64,000 bases of DNA. It comes from CAVONV01 sp963697355. GTDB taxonomy: Bacteria > Acidobacteriota > Vicinamibacteria > Marinacidobacterales > DATDRI01. The stretch lies in NCBI GenBank assembly GCA_963697355.1, contig CAVONV010000022.1, forward strand, positions 496,001 through 560,000. The letters are read 5' to 3'. Below, in pieces: positions 16,156 through 25,364 of this stretch. Each line of letters opens with the position of its first letter. The first letter of the stretch is position 1. The translations under genes and the position numbers were made by a program. The notes beneath the pieces were generated by a model. It ran no database searches. It was not told the origin of the DNA and worked only from the letters and a program-made list of their open reading frames with translations.

Positions 16156-17421
16156 ATGTGCATGGATAGAAGAGATTTTTTCAAAGTATCAGCGGGAGCG
16201 GCAGGATTGGCACTACTGAGCTCAGAGACGAGCGTGGCACGTGCGATAGCGGACTTGCCCGAGCCCATCCAGAAGCTCAAACCGATGACCGACGGCATCA
16301 AGCCCATCACGGACGATGAGCGACGGGGACGGATAGAAAAAGCGCAAAGACTCATGGTCGAGAACGGGATGGGCGCCATCTATATCGAACCTGGGACGAG
16401 TTTCTTCTACTACACTGGAATGCAGTGGAGAGGTGGCGAGCGGATGCTCGCCGTCGTATTGCCTGCCAAGGGTGAGCCGGCGTATGTCTGTCCGGCCTTC
16501 GAAGAGGAACGGGCTCGAGAGCTCGTGAAATTCGGGGACGACATTCGTACCTGGCACGAACACGAGAGTCCCTACAAACGCGTGGCGCAGATTTTCAATG
16601 ACCGTGGAATTACGTCGGGTAAAGTCGGAATCGAGGAAAGAACTCGGTTCTTCTTGTTCGATGGAATTCGAAAAGAAGCTCCGGGTATCGAATACGTTAG
16701 TGCTGACCCTGTTACGATTGGCTGTCGTGTGATCAAATCTGCTAATGAGCTCGCTTTGATGCAGAGGGCTAACGATATCACTCTCACCGCCTATAAGGCG
16801 GTGGTCGCATCTTTGTGGGAAGGTATGACGCAATACGATTTTCGTGAGATTTCAACAGCGGCTCATAGCCAATTGGGTGTTCAAGGTGGCATCGGTGCCA
16901 ATTTTGCGGAGGCATCTGCTTTTCCCCATGGAAGCAGCAAAGCCCAAAAACTCAAAGAAGGGGATATCGTTCTGATGGACGGTGGATGTGGGGTGGATGG
17001 TTATCGTTCCGATATTAGCCGGACAGTTGTATTCGGAACGCCTACGGATCGTCACCGAGAGGTATGGAACCTCGAGAAAAAAGCCCAATCGACTGCTTTG
17101 GCGACGGCGAAGCCGGGTGTCGCTTGCGAAGCCGTGGATGCCGCTGCACGGAAAGTCATCACCGATGGTGGTTTCGGTCCGGATTACAAGTACTTCACGC
17201 ATCGTGTGGGGCATGGAATCGGATTGGACGGGCACGAGTGGACGTATCTGGTCCGTGGCAACAAGACGCCGCTACAGCCAGGGATGTGCTTCAGCAACGA
17301 ACCGGGAATTTACATCTATGGTGAGTTCGGTGTAAGACTCGAGGACTGCATGTACATCACGGAAGATGGAGCAAAGCACTTTACGCCTCAGAGCCATTCC
17401 ATTGATGAACCATTTGCTTGA
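16156..17421 (+). CDS. Tat-exported M24 metallopeptidase (Xaa-Pro aminopeptidase-like)
   Basis: Protein of 421 residues starting MCMDRRDFFKVSAG, a clear twin-arginine signal. The pita-bread domain has the full dinuclear metal set: Asp275 and Asp286 (LMDGGCGVDGYRSDISRT), His353 (RVGHGIG), Glu382 (SNEPGI) and Glu396 (RLED). The N-terminal creatinase-like domain precedes it. The likely role is removing the residue in front of proline from peptides in the periplasm. AGGAGG lies before the ATG at 16156, which I prefer to the upstream in-frame start at 16135. It is closely similar along its whole length to the gene at 51122-52402. A terminator follows. Confidence 0.9.
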   Translation: MCMDRRDFFKVSAGAAGLALLSSETSVARAIADLPEPIQKLKPMTDGIKPITDDERRGRIEKAQRLMVENGMGAIYIEPGTSFFYYTGMQWRGGERMLAVVLPAKGEPAYVCPAFEEERARELVKFGDDIRTWHEHESPYKRVAQIFNDRGITSGKVGIEERTRFFLFDGIRKEAPGIEYVSADPVTIGCRVIKSANELALMQRANDITLTAYKAVVASLWEGMTQYDFREISTAAHSQLGVQGGIGANFAEASAFPHGSSKAQKLKEGDIVLMDGGCGVDGYRSDISRTVVFGTPTDRHREVWNLEKKAQSTALATAKPGVACEAVDAAARKVITDGGFGPDYKYFTHRVGHGIGLDGHEWTYLVRGNKTPLQPGMCFSNEPGIYIYGEFGVRLEDCMYITEDGAKHFTPQSHSIDEPFA

Positions 17422-17444
17422 AAAACATTGCTGCAAATGATCGC

Positions 17445-17485
17445 GGCCCCTGCATCCCGATACGGGGTGACAGGGGCCTTTTTTT
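17445..17485 (+). terminator. Rho-independent terminator after the M24 gene
   Basis: GGCCCCTG (17445-17452) and CAGGGGCC (17471-17478) form an 8-bp stem; an internal CATCCCGATACGGGGTG loop can pair further. Seven T residues follow at 17479-17485. It separates the M24 gene from the BNR protein gene that starts 14 bp later. Confidence 0.85.
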
Positions 17486-17498
17486 GGGGGAGTCACAC

Positions 17499-20400
17499 GT
17501 GAAGAGAAGAGATCTCGTTTGGATTCTCATCTTTGTCAGTTCATGGGTATTGGGAAGTCACGAGGCGGTTGCAGAGAGTCGAGATGAAACGATCCTCGAA
17601 GGATTGAAATTTCGTTCCCTAGGACCCGCGGTCATGGGAGGACGTATCGACGACATTGCCGTCATGGAATCTCAGCCTTGGATATTCTATGTCGGCACGG
17701 CTTCCGGAGGGCTGTGGAAAACCACGAACAACGGCACGACATGGGAATCGGTGTTTGATGGGCAATCAACCTCCTCGATAGGAGACGTCACCCTATCCCC
17801 CACGGATCCTGACATCGTATGGGTTGGAACGGGTGAGCCCAACAACCGTCAAAGCTCTACGTTTGGAGACGGTGTCTACAAATCAACGGACGGGGGAAAA
17901 ACCTGGCGACACATGGGACTTCGTGACACTCAAAGCATAGGGCGAATCGTCATCCACCCGCGGAACCCAGACATTGCCTACGTCGCGGCCCTCGGGCACC
18001 TTTGGGGAGCCAACGAAGAAAGAGGCGTATTCAGGACGACCGATGGGGGAGAGAGTTGGGAGAAGATGCTCTACATCGACGAAGATACGGGAGTCGTCGA
18101 TCTCACCATGGATTCCGTCAATCCGCAGATCCTCTACGCTGCTTCCTATCAACGACGCAGAACTCCCTGGGGATTCAATGGAGGAGGTCCGGGAGGCGGC
18201 CTGCACAAAACGACGAATGGTGGCAAGACTTGGACGAGACTGACTCGCGGTCTGCCGAAAGGGGACAAGGGTAGAATCGGCGTCGATCTATATCGGAAAG
18301 ACCCTCGAATTCTCTACGCGTTGGTCGAGGCGCAAGAAGGTGGACTTTTTCGCTCCGAGGATCGCGGGGAGAGTTGGGAGCGAGTCAACAAACTCAACCC
18401 TCGACCCATGTATTACAGCAAGCTCCGGGTCGATCCCAACGACGCCAAACGGTTGTATGTCTTGGGCGCTCCTTTCTACGTATCCGATGATGGAGGAAAG
18501 ACATTCCAGCGCAATACGGACATGACACCAGTTACGATATCGGAGTTCACGGAGATCACCATTCGTCTTTGGGTCGATCCTGCAAATAGCCGGCATCTCA
18601 TTCTTGGCGGAGACGGTGGTCTGTATTTTTCCTGGGATGCCGGCAAAACGTGGGACAAGATCAACAACATTCCCATAGCGCAGTTCTACGCCATTGGCGT
18701 CGATATGCAGGAACCCTATTTCATCTATGCAGGCGCTCAAGACACGCATTCATGGGGCGGTCCGAGCGCAACGCGCAATCACATCGGAATCCTCAATGAC
18801 GATTGGTTCCAAATCAACTTTGGGGACGGCATGTATCAGCAAGTGGATCCCACGGACCCCAATACCGTCTATACCGAATCCCAAGGTGGAAACATCGTTC
18901 GTTTCAGCCGCAGGACAGGTGACCGGAAAGTTATTCGACCACACCCTTCCGAGGGAGAAGAGTCTTACCGATTTCATTGGACTTCTCCGATTCGTATTTC
19001 GCCCCACGATGCCAAAACGATCTACCTCGGAGGAAATCGTCTGTTTATATCCAGAGACCGGGGAGAGACCTGGACGGCCACGGGTAGATCTCACCCGGGC
19101 GGAGGTGCGAGATGAGCTGCCCATCATGGATATCATCCCCGACGAGAAGACTCTTTCACGTCATGACGGTACGTCCCACTGGGGCACCCTCACTACGATT
19201 GATGAATCGCCATTGAAACCTGGCCTTCTCTGGGTGGGAGCCGATGACGGTTCGGTCCAAGTTACCGAGGACGGTGGAGCAAACTTGGAGCCTTATCTCG
19301 GGAAAATTCCCGAATTTCGACGACCGGAGGGCGAGCGTGAGTCGAGTCGTGGCTTCTCACGCTTCCGAACGGCGGGCCTATGTGTGCTTCGATCGGCACC
19401 AGCTCGATGACTTTTCTCCCTATATTTTCACGACGGATGATTCGGGAGGGACTTGGCGGTCCGTATCCGAGGATCTGCCCGACGTCGGTTGGGTCAATGT
19501 GGTCGTTGAACATCAGAGAAACACCAACCTTTTGTTCGCAGGAACTGAAACGGGACTTTTCGTCTCGATCGACAGGGGTGAGAATTGGTTCCGCATGAAA
19601 GGTAACTTCCCAACTGTGCCCGTGGACGATCTCGTTATCCATCCTCGAGACAATGATTTGGTCGTGGGGACACACGGCCGTTCGATCTACATTTTGGATG
19701 ATTTGAGTCCGCTCGAGCACCTCACGCCGGAAGTGCTGCATTCTGATGTGGAGCTGTTCGAGGTGAGACCCACCTATCCTTTTCTTCCTTGGAAACACGA
19801 AAGCTATGGAGCCCAACGACAATTTGTTGGAGAAAACCCTCCAAACGGAGCTATCCTGACGTATTTTCTCGGAATGGATGGAGAGGATGAGGTCGTCATC
19901 GATATCCACGACGACAAAGACAACCCCATTCGGACGCTCGAAGGTGACGCCAGAAAAGGAATGCGTCGGGTTGTTTGGGATTTGAGGGTTCCTCCACCGG
20001 AAGGTGTGGATGGGGCAAGAGGTCCTCTGGTGCCTCCCGGGGTTTACAGGGTCCGTCTCACCGTAGGATCTCAAAGTCGAGAAACAGAGGTCGAAGTTCG
20101 AATCAATCCTGTATCGGGTATATCGTCGGAGGAACTGACCGAACGTTTCAATTTTCTCATGGAATCGAGGGGACTCGTCGCTGAACTAACGGATGCCGGC
20201 CAACGCGCTAAGAAGATCATCGAGCAAATCGACAAATTCTTGGAAGGACCTGGCAAGGAGGCTCCGGAACCGTTGCGCCGCGGCTGCGGAAGATGTGTTG
20301 AACGAAGCCAAGTTGGTCCAAACCGAGCTCGTGGGGCCCGGAGGCAGATCGTCATTCCGCCACCCCAGCCTTGAAATGCAAGTCGGTCGGTTGTTCGCTG

Positions 20401-20591
20401 AGATTGATGGTGATGCGGTACGGCAGGGAACTTTTCACGGACCGACAGCGATTCAAAGTGCGAGAATGGCCACCTTGAAGCAGAAAGCGGGTGTTGAGCT
20501 CGAACGCTTGGAGCAACTGATCGAGACAATCGTTCCGGAGCTCAATCAAAAAATCGAAGCGGCGAAGCTCCCTTGGATCAGAATAGAGTAG
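17499..20591 (+). CDS. Exported sortilin/VPS10-like BNR-repeat protein, interrupted by three frameshifts
   Basis: The reading frame describes a protein of about 1,030 residues with a signal peptide (start GTG 17499, VKRRDLVWILIF) and many BNR/Asp-box motifs (TTNNGTTWESV, STDGGKTWRHM, TTDGGESWEKM, SWDAGKTWDKI). These form a beta-propeller like those of sortilin and PSII-assembly-factor-like proteins. The C-terminus is a beta domain followed by coiled helices (ARMATLKQKAGVELERLEQL). Three single-base insertions interrupt it: in GGG at 19082-19084, AAA at 19281-19283 and CC near 20278. Removing them gives continuous family-like sequence (TWSLISGKFPNFDD). Together they return to the original frame. 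Function unknown; often found near exported peptidases. Confidence 0.75.
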
Positions 20592-20763
20592 AGAACCCAA
20601 GAACTCAAGAATGCGGACAATCACTACGCTCTCGTGGAGCAACGACGCCTACCTAATTGCGGAATTGCGTAGCACGTAGAGTGGTGATTGAAGCATGGCA
20701 TATCCGGAAAAAATGTGATCTCAGGATTCTCGAGTGGTTGAGTGCTTGAGAACTAGAGTTCTG
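20590..20763. repeat. Intergenic CTCAAGAACTC-type repeats
   Basis: AACCCAAGAACTCAAGAAT at 20594-20612 and TTCTCGAGTGGTTGAGTGCTTGAGAACTAGAGTTC-like words at 20728-20763 flank an otherwise featureless gap between the converging BNR and DUF2064 genes. Confidence 0.5.
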
Positions 20764-20793
20764 CTACGAGGGCTCAGATGGTGACAGTCCCCA

Positions 20794-21492
20794 CTATGGA
20801 CTTTCTTCCGGCAAGACGTCGGCGATTCGCTGGGGAAGCTTCTCCGGCTCTTCTCGACTAAAGAAGTCGATTTCTTCTCGCAGTCGCATCAAGTCTTCGT
20901 CGGTGTCGACGTCGTACCAGTCGATGAGGTAGGTGAAGCTCCGCTGAGCGCGGTTGAGTGCGTTTGCCGTTTCCCTGAGAACCGTGGGCTTTCCCCAGGA
21001 GATATCGTGGAATGTCTCTGGTATGTACTTGGAGCAACCCAATAAGTAATATCCTCCATCGAGCGAAGGTCCGAGCACAGCATCGTAACGAGCTAGGATG
21101 TCGAAAGCCTCCTCTAAACACCGTAGCGGTACTGTCGGGCTGTCACTTCCAAGAACCACGAGTCGCTTGATGCCATCGTCGAACGCCTCGCGAAAGGCAC
21201 TCTCGAGCCGTGTTCCGAGGTGATCGCCTTCCTGAGTTCGAATACTCCACTCGGATGGGATCTCCAGCCCCGACGCATCACCGCTCGGTTCACTGAGGTA
21301 CAGGCATCGTTCGAGTTTCGGCCGGGAGATGGACAACAGTCTGTGCAATGTGTCTTCTACCAAAGCTTGATGGAGGTCCAGAGCTTGATCCGTTGTGAGA
21401 GGCGGGCAAAGTCGTGTTTTGACTTTGCCAAGGTGGGGTACCTTGGCAAAAACGACGAGTCTTTCCTCGGCAGGAGCGCTTCTCGAATTCAT
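20794..21492 (-). CDS. TIGR04282-type glycosyltransferase (DUF2064)
   Basis: Protein of 232 residues of the family called arsenosugar biosynthesis glycosyltransferase. Family features seen are the N-terminal VVFAKVPHLGKVKTRLCPPL (sugar-nucleotide loop), VVLGSDSPTVP with the Asp metal-site region, and the GPSLDGGYYLLG signature. TWYDVDTDEDL-like wording near the end is also typical. Its substrate is not known; the name comes from a gene context that is absent here. It lies close upstream of nothing else on this strand except the TPR gene, 64 bp before its start. Confidence 0.85.
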   Translation of the reverse strand: MNSRSAPAEERLVVFAKVPHLGKVKTRLCPPLTTDQALDLHQALVEDTLHRLLSISRPKLERCLYLSEPSGDASGLEIPSEWSIRTQEGDHLGTRLESAFREAFDDGIKRLVVLGSDSPTVPLRCLEEAFDILARYDAVLGPSLDGGYYLLGCSKYIPETFHDISWGKPTVLRETANALNRAQRSFTYLIDWYDVDTDEDLMRLREEIDFFSREEPEKLPQRIADVLPEESP

Positions 21493-21556
21493 ACTCTACG
21501 GCCGGCGAATAAGAGTGCTTCGAGCACCGCTCTCAAGACGGACGAATGGGAGGATC

Positions 21557-22972
21557 TCACAACGATCCTTGGACTTCTGGTCTTTGGATAGTAGGAGCTC
21601 CAGTGAGCTGCGCGAGCAAGCTCTGCAAAGCTTCGTTTTCCGGATTGGCTGTCAACCCTCGTTGGCAAACACGGATGGCTTCTCTGCTGTTACCGATAGA
21701 AACCAACGCGCGGGAGGCCTTTATGTAGGGGATTACGCGGTGTGGCTCCAACTGAACGAGTTGCAGATAGGTATCCGCGGCGGTGGCCGAGTTATCCATT
21801 CCCATATAGGCATCGCCCAATTTCTCCACGACGGAGGGCTCTTCTCCGTTGAGCTTCAAGTAGATGTGATAGGCGGTTATCGCCTCAGCATAACCGCGCC
21901 GTGCCGAATAGAGATCACCGAGCAATCGATGAGCCTCCGCTTGAATCGGTGTGGCCTCGGCGGCTCTTTGAAGCTCTGAGAACGCTTTCTCCTCGTCTCC
22001 CATAGCCAGACAGGCGCGGCCCAGGGCGAGCGCGGCCGGTCCATTGGAAGGATCCATTTTCGACGCCGATTCCAAAGCTGCGACGGCTTTTCCAAGGGCC
22101 ACGTGGTCACCGCTGCGCATTCCTTCTGCCAACCAGAGCTCTCCCAATCGAAGATAGGCTTCGGGCAAATTGGGATCTTGTTCTAGAGCCAAGTTGACGG
22201 CTTCGATGGCCTCACCATGTTCTCCTCGTAATCGATGCACCTCAGCCAGATGCAGGTAGGTAAATGGGTCCTGGGGCTGCTGGTCGATCTCGAGTTGAAC
22301 CAGCTCCAGCACCTTGGTGGCGTTTTTGTCGCTGAGGTACAAATTGATCAACGCCGAGCGGACATCTTTTTCATCGGGACGCAACTCCAAAGCCCGAATG
22401 AAATCTGCCTCGGCTTCGGAGTTTCTATCTAGGGATCGATAGACTGCACCACGAAGATAGAGAGCTTCGAAGAAGTCGTCTTGAAGCGCGATGGCCCGCG
22501 ACAGAGCGTCAATTGCCTGTTCTTCGCGGCCGCCGCGAAAACAAGCAATCCCTTGCTGGTAGAGGATGCTGGGAACGTCGGGGTCGAGTGAAAGCACCTG
22601 GGAGTAATGACGGGCAGCTTCTAGAAATTCACCTCTCTCATAGTAGATATCCGCTAAACGGAGTGAGACCGTTGCCACATCGCCTGACAATGTCGATGCT
22701 TTCAACAAGTCTTCAAGAGACTGAGCAAGGTCACCCTGCACCTGATGGGCCTCGGCTCGTTTTAGGTATCCTAAGGAATTGTCTGGTTTCAGATTGATTG
22801 CGGAGCCGTAGGCCCGGGCCGCTTGATTGGGAAGTTCTTCTTCGATGAGTTGATCGCCGAGTTTGATGAGTTGGAGATACTGGTAGTCGCGACTGAAAAC
22901 CTGATACATGGCCACGCAGAAAACGCCGGTGGTCGTCAGGGCCAGGATGGGTAATATGAGTCCTCGCATCAA
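21557..22972 (-). CDS. Membrane-anchored TPR-repeat protein
   Basis: Protein of 471 residues. One N-terminal hydrophobic helix (residues 4-25) is followed by about ten to twelve tetratricopeptide repeats, for example NQAARAYGSAINLKPDNSLG, AARHYSQVLSLDPDVPSILY and AIDALSRAIALQDDFFEALY. TPR arrays act as protein-binding scaffolds; the partner is unknown. It most likely faces the periplasm. The gene is divergent from the ECF sigma factor and precedes the DUF2064 gene on the same strand. Confidence 0.85.
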   Translation of the reverse strand: MMRGLILPILALTTTGVFCVAMYQVFSRDYQYLQLIKLGDQLIEEELPNQAARAYGSAINLKPDNSLGYLKRAEAHQVQGDLAQSLEDLLKASTLSGDVATVSLRLADIYYERGEFLEAARHYSQVLSLDPDVPSILYQQGIACFRGGREEQAIDALSRAIALQDDFFEALYLRGAVYRSLDRNSEAEADFIRALELRPDEKDVRSALINLYLSDKNATKVLELVQLEIDQQPQDPFTYLHLAEVHRLRGEHGEAIEAVNLALEQDPNLPEAYLRLGELWLAEGMRSGDHVALGKAVAALESASKMDPSNGPAALALGRACLAMGDEEKAFSELQRAAEATPIQAEAHRLLGDLYSARRGYAEAITAYHIYLKLNGEEPSVVEKLGDAYMGMDNSATAADTYLQLVQLEPHRVIPYIKASRALVSIGNSREAIRVCQRGLTANPENEALQSLLAQLTGAPTIQRPEVQGSL

Positions 22973-23152
22973 ATCCTTGTAAGTCGCGTGAAGATAGAAC
23001 GTTACCAGACCTTTCCATTCGCGTCAAGACGCCGGCGCCTTGGAACCTATGAGCACCTAGTGGTGTCTAATCATATGAGAACTGTACCATCGGCGTATGT
23101 GCACCGTTGTCTCTTGTGGTACGATTCAGGCTAGAGGGAGACAAACGGGATC

Positions 23153-23851
23153 GTGAACATGCGCCGACCATATGAAACCGCCATGAAAGAGCCGACAGCA
23201 TTGCTCAGGGTCGAGGAACTGCTCGGGCTCGAGTTGGTTCGAAAGAAAGAGCCAGAGCTCGGCCTGGAAGAATCAGCGCTTATCGAGCGTTGTTTGAGCG
23301 GGGACGATACGGCCTTCGATCTCATTGTCAGTCGGTATCAAAACATGGTCTTCAACCTCTCGCTCCGCCTGCTGGGCAAGCGTGAGGAGGCCCTTGACCT
23401 CTCGCAAGAGGTCTTCTTCCAGGTTTATCGTAAGCTGGGGAGTTTTCGTCGAGATGCGTCTCTCCGAACTTGGATCTATCGTATCGTCGTCAACCGCGCG
23501 AAGAACCGTCAGCGTTGGTGGCGTCGGAGAGAGCAAGAGATGACAGCCTTGGCGGTCGAAGATGCAGAGCGCGACAATTCTTGGGTATTGAGCGCTGCTC
23601 TGAAGACGGATCAATCCAACTCGCCCGACGAGGCTTTGCAGAGAAAAGAGTTGGGAGAGATCCTCCACGAGGCGATCGCAGACCTTCCCTTCGACCAGCG
23701 TATCATCCTGCTGCTCAAAGAAATCGATGGACTCTCTTATGATGAAATCGCGCGCACCCTGAACCTCGCGCTTGGCACGGTCAAGTCTAGACTGGCGAGG
23801 GCCCGAAAGGCGCTTCGGGACCGGCTCGACCCCGGGTTAGTTGGATTGTAG
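23153..23851 (+). CDS. ECF RNA polymerase sigma factor (sigma-70 family)
   Basis: Protein of 232 residues. Region 2 is FDLIVSRYQNMVFNLSLRLL then EALDLSQEVFFQVYRKLGSF and RTWIYRIVVNRAKN. Region 4 is LPFDQRIILLLKEIDGLSYD followed by EIARTLNLALGTVKSRLARA. An N-terminal stretch of about 45 residues before region 2 is longer than in many ECF factors. The GTG at 23153 is the annotated start; an ATG two codons later is possible. The zinc-finger anti-sigma gene begins 12 bp downstream, so the pair should be one operon that responds to an envelope signal. Confidence 0.92.
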   Translation: MNMRRPYETAMKEPTALLRVEELLGLELVRKKEPELGLEESALIERCLSGDDTAFDLIVSRYQNMVFNLSLRLLGKREEALDLSQEVFFQVYRKLGSFRRDASLRTWIYRIVVNRAKNRQRWWRRREQEMTALAVEDAERDNSWVLSAALKTDQSNSPDEALQRKELGEILHEAIADLPFDQRIILLLKEIDGLSYDEIARTLNLALGTVKSRLARARKALRDRLDPGLVGL

Positions 23852-23862
23852 AGGTCCAAGAC

Positions 23863-24615
23863 ATGTTTGAGCACGAACGTGTCCGACGTTTGCTTTCGTC
23901 CTATTACGACGGTGAGCTGTCTTCATCGATGACAGTTCGAGTCGAACACCACCTAGATAAATGCGAGTCTTGCCAAAAGCAATATGAGAGTCTCGCTCTT
24001 GTCGCGAACGCGGTTCGGCATTTACCGCGTCAGCAAGCTCCGGAGTCCTTGGCTGGAATGATCCGCCGTCGGATCAATGAGGAGGTCAAGGGCATGGTTC
24101 CCATCTTGCGTGGGGAACTGCTGAGCTCGCGCGCTCGGCCCATATTGGTGCCGGCCCTTAGCATGGGTGCGGTTCTTACGTTGAGTCTCGTTGCGGGTGT
24201 TTTCGCTTTGGGTTGGTATCAAGAGGCCACTCTCAAAACACCGCCCGTCGCTTTGGTCACAACGACCGTAGATCCTCTGTTTCTCGAGGAGAAGATGACC
24301 TCTCCCAGAATCCGTCATGTGGATAACATGCCCTATGGGGATATGGAGAGCGGAATGGCAGGGTCACTTCTCACTCTTGCATCCATCGACCAAGCGGGAA
24401 CGATTCACGGCCTCCACGTCATCGATGGAGATGGTGACGAAAAGATGCTCGGCCTCATGCTCGATGCGCTTCGAGATTCGGGATTCGAGCCGGCTGAGGT
24501 TGGTGGGCGAAAAGTGGGGACCAACTTCTTGTACTTCTTCACCACAACGGAAGTTCGATCGGCTCGGAGTCACATCATTTCGGGCGTCAATCGGCTGGCT
24601 GCCAGCGTATCCTGA
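23863..24615 (+). CDS. Zinc-finger anti-sigma factor, single-pass membrane protein
   Basis: Protein of 250 residues. The N-terminal zf-HC2/ZAS domain has the HxxxCxxC motif (EHHLDKCESCQKQ) and would hold the ECF sigma factor encoded just upstream. A membrane helix follows (about residues 92-115, PALSMGAVLTLSLVAGVFAL). The C-terminal 130 residues lie outside the cytoplasm; they contain GTIHGLHVIDGDGDEKML, which I do not recognise. The signal sensed is unknown. A strong terminator lies 20 bp after the stop codon. Confidence 0.88.
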   Translation: MFEHERVRRLLSSYYDGELSSSMTVRVEHHLDKCESCQKQYESLALVANAVRHLPRQQAPESLAGMIRRRINEEVKGMVPILRGELLSSRARPILVPALSMGAVLTLSLVAGVFALGWYQEATLKTPPVALVTTTVDPLFLEEKMTSPRIRHVDNMPYGDMESGMAGSLLTLASIDQAGTIHGLHVIDGDGDEKMLGLMLDALRDSGFEPAEVGGRKVGTNFLYFFTTTEVRSARSHIISGVNRLAASVS

Positions 24616-24635
24616 TACCCATTTTCACCGATATT

Positions 24636-24670
24636 GCCCCGTGCAGTCTTACAACCGCACGGGGCTTTTT
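24636..24670 (+). terminator. Rho-independent terminator after the sigma/anti-sigma operon
   Basis: GCCCCGTGC (24636-24644) and GCACGGGGC (24657-24665) form a perfect 9-bp stem, followed by five T residues. It ends the ECF operon just before the converging BNR remnant. Confidence 0.88.
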
Positions 24671-24675
24671 GGTGA

Positions 24676-25280
24676 TCATTCGATCGGTTTCACGACGATT
24701 TTCTGGACTCCTTTAGTATTGACCATCTCATTGAAAGCGGGAATCTCATCTGCTATGAGTTTTGAGAGCTCGCTTTGTGCCGTAGATAGCTCGCTCTGCA
24801 ATTCCTTGTGAACGGCTAACTGTTGGGTGGTAGGAGGAAAGTCCGCGGAACCGTCCGCCACGTCGCCTGCCAACAAGGTGAGTTGACTGTAGAGCTTGTT
24901 GGGAGCTCGGAATGATTTCAAATCTCCCTCCGCCAGGATGGGCTGGAAATAGCGGGATTCCACAGCAACGAGCTTCTCATCGAGAGCTCTAGCCGCTTCG
25001 AGTAGAGCCTCGTCACTCTTCATTGCTTCAAGTGCCTCCATCGTCAAACGAGACGTAGAGAGCATTCTCGGTTCCTGCGTAAAGTAGTCCCTTTCGCTTG
25101 GGGTCCTCGCGGACACAGTGTGTGTAGCTGAGGACACCCTTCGGAATTCCAGAACTGATGAGTTTCCAAGTCTGTCCGAAATCGGTGGTCTTGAAGATCC
25201 AGGGATCCCGGTTGTTCACTTGGTGTCCATCCACCGAGATATAGCAAGATGGAAGATGTCGAGGTCGCCCACGAGGTGGA
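24676..25280 (-). pseudogene. Internally deleted sortilin/BNR-protein remnant
   Basis: The minus strand carries two separated pieces of a BNR protein in different frames. The first piece (about 25280-25040) reads DPWIFKTTDFGQTWKLISSG, then KGLLYAGTENALYVSFDDGG, a late propeller blade. It jumps directly to ALEAMKSDEALLEAARALDE and a helical C-terminus ending GVQKIVVKPIE. In intact relatives a long beta domain separates these parts, so a deletion of roughly 200-300 codons and a frame change are inferred. The 5' two-thirds are also missing. It is unrelated in position to the frameshifted BNR gene at 17499-20591. Confidence 0.65.
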
Positions 25281-25321
25281 CAGAATGGAAGGGAATTTGT
25301 TTTCCGCAAAACGCGTTTGCT

Positions 25322-25350
25322 GGGACCCGGCGCGCCGAGCGCCGGGTCCC
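25322..25350. repeat. Perfect GC-rich hairpin downstream of pruA
   Basis: GGGACCCGGCGC (25322-25333) and GCGCCGGGTCCC (25339-25350) form a perfect 12-bp stem around GCCGA. It lies 15 bp past the stop of the P5C dehydrogenase gene (minus strand) but has no T-tract in either direction, so it may be a repeat or an mRNA-stabilising hairpin rather than a terminator. Confidence 0.6.
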
Positions 25351-25364
25351 AATGACGGTTGCAA

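Noticed and set aside
17499..20591. Programmed ribosomal frameshifting in the BNR gene
   Set aside because: Three separate sites with no conserved slippery heptamer or downstream structure; simple indels are more economical.
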